NCBI RefSeq assembly: GCF_013620795.1
Contig: NZ_LGLW01000001.1
Span: forward strand, 372,001 to 436,000
DNA length: 64,000 bases
Direction: 5' to 3'
From: Pseudomonas sp. Q2-TVG4-2
GTDB lineage: Bacteria > Pseudomonadota > Gammaproteobacteria > Pseudomonadales > Pseudomonadaceae
The notes under the pieces were generated by a model. It was given only the letters and a program-made list of their open reading frames with translations. It did no database searches and had not been told where the DNA came from. Of this stretch, positions 57,867 to 64,000 are shown in pieces. Position 1 is the stretch's first letter. Each line of letters opens with the position of its first letter. Made by a program: the position numbers and the translations under genes.

Positions 57867-58181
57867 ATGCAGATTCTGGTGAACAGCAATCACAGCGTCA
57901 ACGTGACCAGCAACCTCGAGGAGCACGTAAAGGCAACGGTGGAGAGCGAGCTGGAGCGTTTCGATGATCAGCTGACCCGGGTCGAAGTTCATCTCAACGA
58001 CGAGAACAGCGGAAAAAGCGGCCCTCAGGATAAGCGTTGTCAGATGGAAGCCAGGGTCAAAGGCCACGAGCCGATCTCAACGACCCATAAGGCGGATTCC
58101 CTGACGCTCGCGATCGACGGTGCCGCCGAGAAGCTCAGCCATGCTTTGGCGCATGCGCTGGATAAACTCAACCATCACTGA
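57867..58181 (+). CDS. HPF/RaiA family ribosome-associated protein
   Basis: The 104-residue product has the single-domain HPF/YfiA fold: MQILVNSNHSVNVTSNLEEHV, VEVHLNDENSGKSGPQDKRCQMEAR and ADSLTLAIDGAAEKL. Such proteins bind the 30S subunit and aid ribosome hibernation or stress survival. The ATG at 57867 has CAGGAGGAC upstream. It lacks the C-terminal domain of long HPF. It is followed 80 bases later by a baeRF gene. A second, rpoN-linked Hpf is expected elsewhere in the genome. Confidence 0.88.
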   Translation: MQILVNSNHSVNVTSNLEEHVKATVESELERFDDQLTRVEVHLNDENSGKSGPQDKRCQMEARVKGHEPISTTHKADSLTLAIDGAAEKLSHALAHALDKLNHH

Positions 58182-58261
58182 CAGCGACCCGCTAACGACC
58201 TGCCGAACCAGGCCGTCCATACCACGAGGGACCGAATCAACTGACTACAGTGAGGCCGTGC

Positions 58262-59428
58262 ATGAACAGATTGCTCGATCGTGAAACCATGTCCCAACTG
58301 CTGGCAAAGCGCGAAGCCCCTTGCCTGTCGCTCTACCAGCCGACCCATCGCAGCTTTCCCGAACGCCAGCAAGACCCTATCCGCTTCAAGCATCTGGTGC
58401 GGGAACTGGAGGATTCACTCAAGCAGCAAGGCCGTGCCGATCAGGCCAAGACGCTACTCAAGCCGTTCTACGCACTGATCGACGACGTCGATTTCTGGAA
58501 TTTCAACCGTGACGGGCTTGCCGTATTCGGCGCCGCCGATTATTTCGAAGTGTTCCGTCTGCAGCGCAGCGTGCCGGAACTCGCGGTCGCCAACGATCGA
58601 ATGCATCTCAAGCCGTTGCTGCGTATCGCCCAGTCCGCCGACCGCTACCAGATCCTCGCGATTACCCTGGATTCGGTTCGCCTGTTCGAGGGTAACCGTG
58701 ACGACATCGATGAAGTGCCGCTCGCCGAGGGCGTTCCAAAGACCGTTGAGGAAGCGCTTGGTCGCGAGCTGACCGAAAAAGGCCAGACCGGATTCCCACA
58801 AGGCTACAGTCGCGCCAGCGAGCGAGGCGATCCGATGCAAGTGGAAAGCGGTGGCGCGGGCCGGCAGGATGAGATCGACAGGGATCGCGAGCGCTTCTTC
58901 CGGGAGGTGGACCGCGCCATTCTCGAACACCATAGTCGCAAGTCCCGACTGCCGTTGATCCTCGCGGCGCTCCCGGAGCATCAGTATCATTTCCGCAAAC
59001 TCAGCCACAACGAGTTTCTCCTACCGGAGAGTATCGAGAACGACGCATCGCTGCTCAGCCACGATGAGCTGCGGGAAAAGAGCTGGATGGTCATGCAGCC
59101 GCGCTACATCAAGCGCCTCGAAGGCTTCATCAACCAGTACGGCGAGTCGCGCGGACAGGGCCTTGCGACGGACCAGCTCGAACAGATCGGCCAGGCCACA
59201 ATCGAAGGACGCGTAGCGACTCTGCTGGTAGAGGCCGAGCGGCAGATTCCAGGCGTAGCGGACAAGCAGCAGGGCAAGGCGCTGGCGGTCGACGACGGTT
59301 CGGCCACGACGCCCGATCTGCTCGATGAATTGACTATCTGGACCCTTGAGCAAGGCGGCGAAGTAATCTCAGTGCCCACCGAGCGTATGCCGACCCGGAG
59401 TGGCGCCGCTGCGATCTATCGCTACTAG
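58262..59428 (+). CDS. baeRF family protein (bacterial release-factor-1-like)
   Basis: The 388-residue product resembles the bacterial archaeo-eukaryotic release-factor family, baeRF3 branch: LSLYQPTHRSFPERQQDPIRFKHL at the N-terminus and LLILAALPEHQYHFRKLSHNEFLL-like central region. I see no GGQ peptidyl-hydrolase loop, so it is not a standard termination factor. These proteins are thought to act on stalled or foreign ribosomes. Start at 58262, where GAGG is 7 bases before the ATG; a GTG at 58250 is possible. The HPF-like gene upstream makes a ribosome-linked role plausible. Confidence 0.82.
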   Translation: MNRLLDRETMSQLLAKREAPCLSLYQPTHRSFPERQQDPIRFKHLVRELEDSLKQQGRADQAKTLLKPFYALIDDVDFWNFNRDGLAVFGAADYFEVFRLQRSVPELAVANDRMHLKPLLRIAQSADRYQILAITLDSVRLFEGNRDDIDEVPLAEGVPKTVEEALGRELTEKGQTGFPQGYSRASERGDPMQVESGGAGRQDEIDRDRERFFREVDRAILEHHSRKSRLPLILAALPEHQYHFRKLSHNEFLLPESIENDASLLSHDELREKSWMVMQPRYIKRLEGFINQYGESRGQGLATDQLEQIGQATIEGRVATLLVEAERQIPGVADKQQGKALAVDDGSATTPDLLDELTIWTLEQGGEVISVPTERMPTRSGAAAIYRY

Positions 59429-59507
59429 TCAATCCAGTAACGACCTGGCGGGAGGAACGCACGGGATCTCCCGCCTTGTACCTGGCCACGCAACACAGCG
59501 TCTGCCG

Positions 59508-60200
59508 TCAGGAACGTCGGCGCTGCTCCAGCCATTGCAAGTCTTCCGGGCGAGTCACTTTTAGGTTGTCCGCACGCCCCTCTATCAACCTCGGGCTCTG
59601 CCCCGCCCACTCCATTGCCGACGCTTCATCGGTGATAGCCGCGCCCGCCGCGAGCGCGCCAGCAAGCGCATCGCGCAAGGCTTCGAGACGAAACATCTGC
59701 GGAGTGAATGCCTGCCAGATCACACTGCGATCGATGGTTTCCTGAACGCGACCCTCAGGATCAGCTCGTTTGAGGGTGTCCCGAGCAGGCGCTGCGAGCA
59801 GACCGCCAATCGGATCATCCATCAGCTTGACCAATAGATTGTCTAGGTCTGCGCGCGAAAGATTGGGCCGCGCCGCATCATGCACCAACACCCAATCGTC
59901 TTTCCCCGCCCCAAGTTCTGATAGCCGGATCAGCCCAGCGAGCACCGAATCGGCGCGCTCGGCACCGCCATCGGCACGCCGAACACGCGGGTCGTTGGCG
60001 CAACCCAATTTTCGCCAGTAAGGATCTCCAGCGGCCAGGCTAACCACTAGCCCCCGTAGCCCGGCGTGATCGAGAAAGCAGTCGAGGGTATGTTCGATGA
60101 TGGTTTTGCCGGCTAGAAGCAGGTACTGCTTGGGTCGATCGGCCTGCATACGACTGCCGATACCAGCAGCCGGAATGACCACCCAGAATGAAGGAAGCAT
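59508..60200 (-). CDS. ispD: 2-C-methyl-D-erythritol 4-phosphate cytidylyltransferase
   Basis: The 230-residue product has the nucleotide-binding motif PAAGIGSRMQADRPKQYL, VHDAARPN and TRPEDLQWLEQ. It joins CTP and MEP in the isoprenoid pathway. I prefer the ATG at 60200 (MLPSFWVVIPAAG), with AAGG at good distance. A GTG at 60212 would overlap ftsB. It follows ftsB on the same strand by 8 bases, as in most gammaproteobacteria. Confidence 0.96.
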   Translation of the reverse strand: MLPSFWVVIPAAGIGSRMQADRPKQYLLLAGKTIIEHTLDCFLDHAGLRGLVVSLAAGDPYWRKLGCANDPRVRRADGGAERADSVLAGLIRLSELGAGKDDWVLVHDAARPNLSRADLDNLLVKLMDDPIGGLLAAPARDTLKRADPEGRVQETIDRSVIWQAFTPQMFRLEALRDALAGALAAGAAITDEASAMEWAGQSPRLIEGRADNLKVTRPEDLQWLEQRRRS

Positions 60201-60208
60201 AGCCACCT

Positions 60209-60487
60209 TCACTCGGTAAGCTGGTAGAGAGTCTCGCCCTCTTTGACCATACCGAGCTCGTGACGAGCACGTTCTTCGACGGTTTCCATGCCCTGCTTGA
60301 GCTCCATGACTTCGGCTTCGAGAATCCGGTTGCGCTCGAGAAGGCGTTGATTTTCGCCCTGTTGTTCAGCGATCTGTTTGTTCAACCCACTGACCTGAGC
60401 GAGACTTCCCTCGCCCACCCACAGGCGATACTGCAGGCCACCCAACAGCAGGATCAGAACGACGAACAACCAGTGAGGACTGCGCAT
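60209..60487 (-). CDS. ftsB: Cell division protein FtsB
   Basis: The 92-residue product has a short cytoplasmic tip, one membrane helix (WLFVVLILLLGGLQYRLWV), and a periplasmic coiled coil (about residues 35-65) with LLERNRILEAEVMELKQGME, typical of FtsB. It joins FtsL and FtsQ at the septum. Its ATG at 60487 is chosen as it gives the known short N-terminus. ispD follows and eno lies 177 bases upstream. Confidence 0.93.
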   Translation of the reverse strand: MRSPHWLFVVLILLLGGLQYRLWVGEGSLAQVSGLNKQIAEQQGENQRLLERNRILEAEVMELKQGMETVEERARHELGMVKEGETLYQLTE

Positions 60488-60621
60488 GGAAGGCATGAAG
60501 CGAATTCGGTTGGTTTCTATTGAAGGCGTATACGCGGCGATCAGCGACATGCTTCGGTTTCCCCTGCTGGCTGATTCGCCGGATATCTGCGGCGACCTTA
60601 ACAGCGCCGACCCTTATCCAC

Positions 60622-60649
60622 AAAAAAGGGCGACTACCGCCGCCCCTTT
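60622..60649 (-). terminator. Terminator downstream of eno
   Basis: On the minus strand AAAGGGGCG pairs with CGCCCTTTT (one G-T pair) around GCGGTAGT, followed by more T. It starts 15 bases after the eno stop codon. Confidence 0.8.
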
Positions 60650-60664
60650 CTAGCATGCCTGGTA

Positions 60665-64000
<3,336 letters not shown>

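Overview
The window looks like a chromosomal segment of a Pseudomonas of the stutzeri group (Stutzerimonas). The coding sequence is GC-rich and the gene order pyrG-kdsA-eno-ftsB-ispD ... adhC-fghA ... ispF-truD-surE-pcm ... nlpD-rpoS-rsmZ is, as I remember it, the same core order as in P. aeruginosa. Opg glucan genes, a multi-gene cop cluster and GacA/Rsm elements agree with this. No tRNA, rRNA, CRISPR array, insertion sequence or prophage was recognised. Homology calls rest on reading the proteins by eye, not on searches.

Region by region. (1) 1-2.3 kb: the end of a copper-resistance operon (copA 3' end, a His/Met-rich small protein, copB, and a cytochrome c with a His-rich tail). (2) 2.3-9.0 kb, minus strand: periplasmic beta-glucosidase bglX, then opgG-opgH for osmoregulated periplasmic glucans. 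(3) 9.4-12.5 kb: DUF3087 membrane protein, wrbA, pirin, and a fluoroacetate-dehalogenase-type hydrolase. (4) 12.8-16.0 kb: a peptidoglycan-targeting protein (M23-like, SH3-like and GH19 lysozyme-like parts) overlapping a periplasmic, XAC2610-like candidate immunity gene, with a sharp drop in GC. (5) 16-24.5 kb: CidA/LrgA-LrgB pair, ccoG, MocR regulator, PhzF-like protein, and a very large class A penicillin-binding protein. (6) 24.6-32.6 kb: two TetR-controlled units, a GST/flavoprotein/degenerate metallo-beta-lactamase operon and an RND efflux operon, each with a palindrome between divergent genes. (7) 32.7-40.9 kb: dgt, MOSC protein, chemoreceptor with a sigma-28 promoter, DMT exporter, YebC-like protein, YajD, UspA and truncated haemoglobin around an Anr-type box. 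(8) 41.1-42.4 kb: a two-gene HAM1-SIR2 cassette that resembles the KomB-KomC part of the Kongming anti-phage system, but without a KomA gene. (9) 42.5-46.4 kb: outer-membrane protein, Na+/solute symporter, GNAT, Nudix and a 48-residue protein. (10) 46.5-64 kb: rsmZ with its GacA box, rpoS, nlpD, DUF368 translocase, pcm, surE, truD, ispF, then ArsR and Old Yellow Enzyme, formaldehyde detoxification (fghA, adhC, LysR), HPF-like and baeRF genes, ispD, ftsB, eno, kdsA and the 3' part of pyrG.

The two accessory modules most worth following are the HAM1-SIR2 pair, whose HAM1 member has lost several catalytic and ligand residues and so looks like a nucleotide sensor for an NAD-depleting SIR2 partner, and the GH19 effector-like gene with its overlapping periplasmic immunity candidate. 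The clearest regulatory finding is rsmZ: nine GGA motifs, a strong terminator, a plausible promoter and a perfect GacA-binding palindrome about 180 bases upstream.
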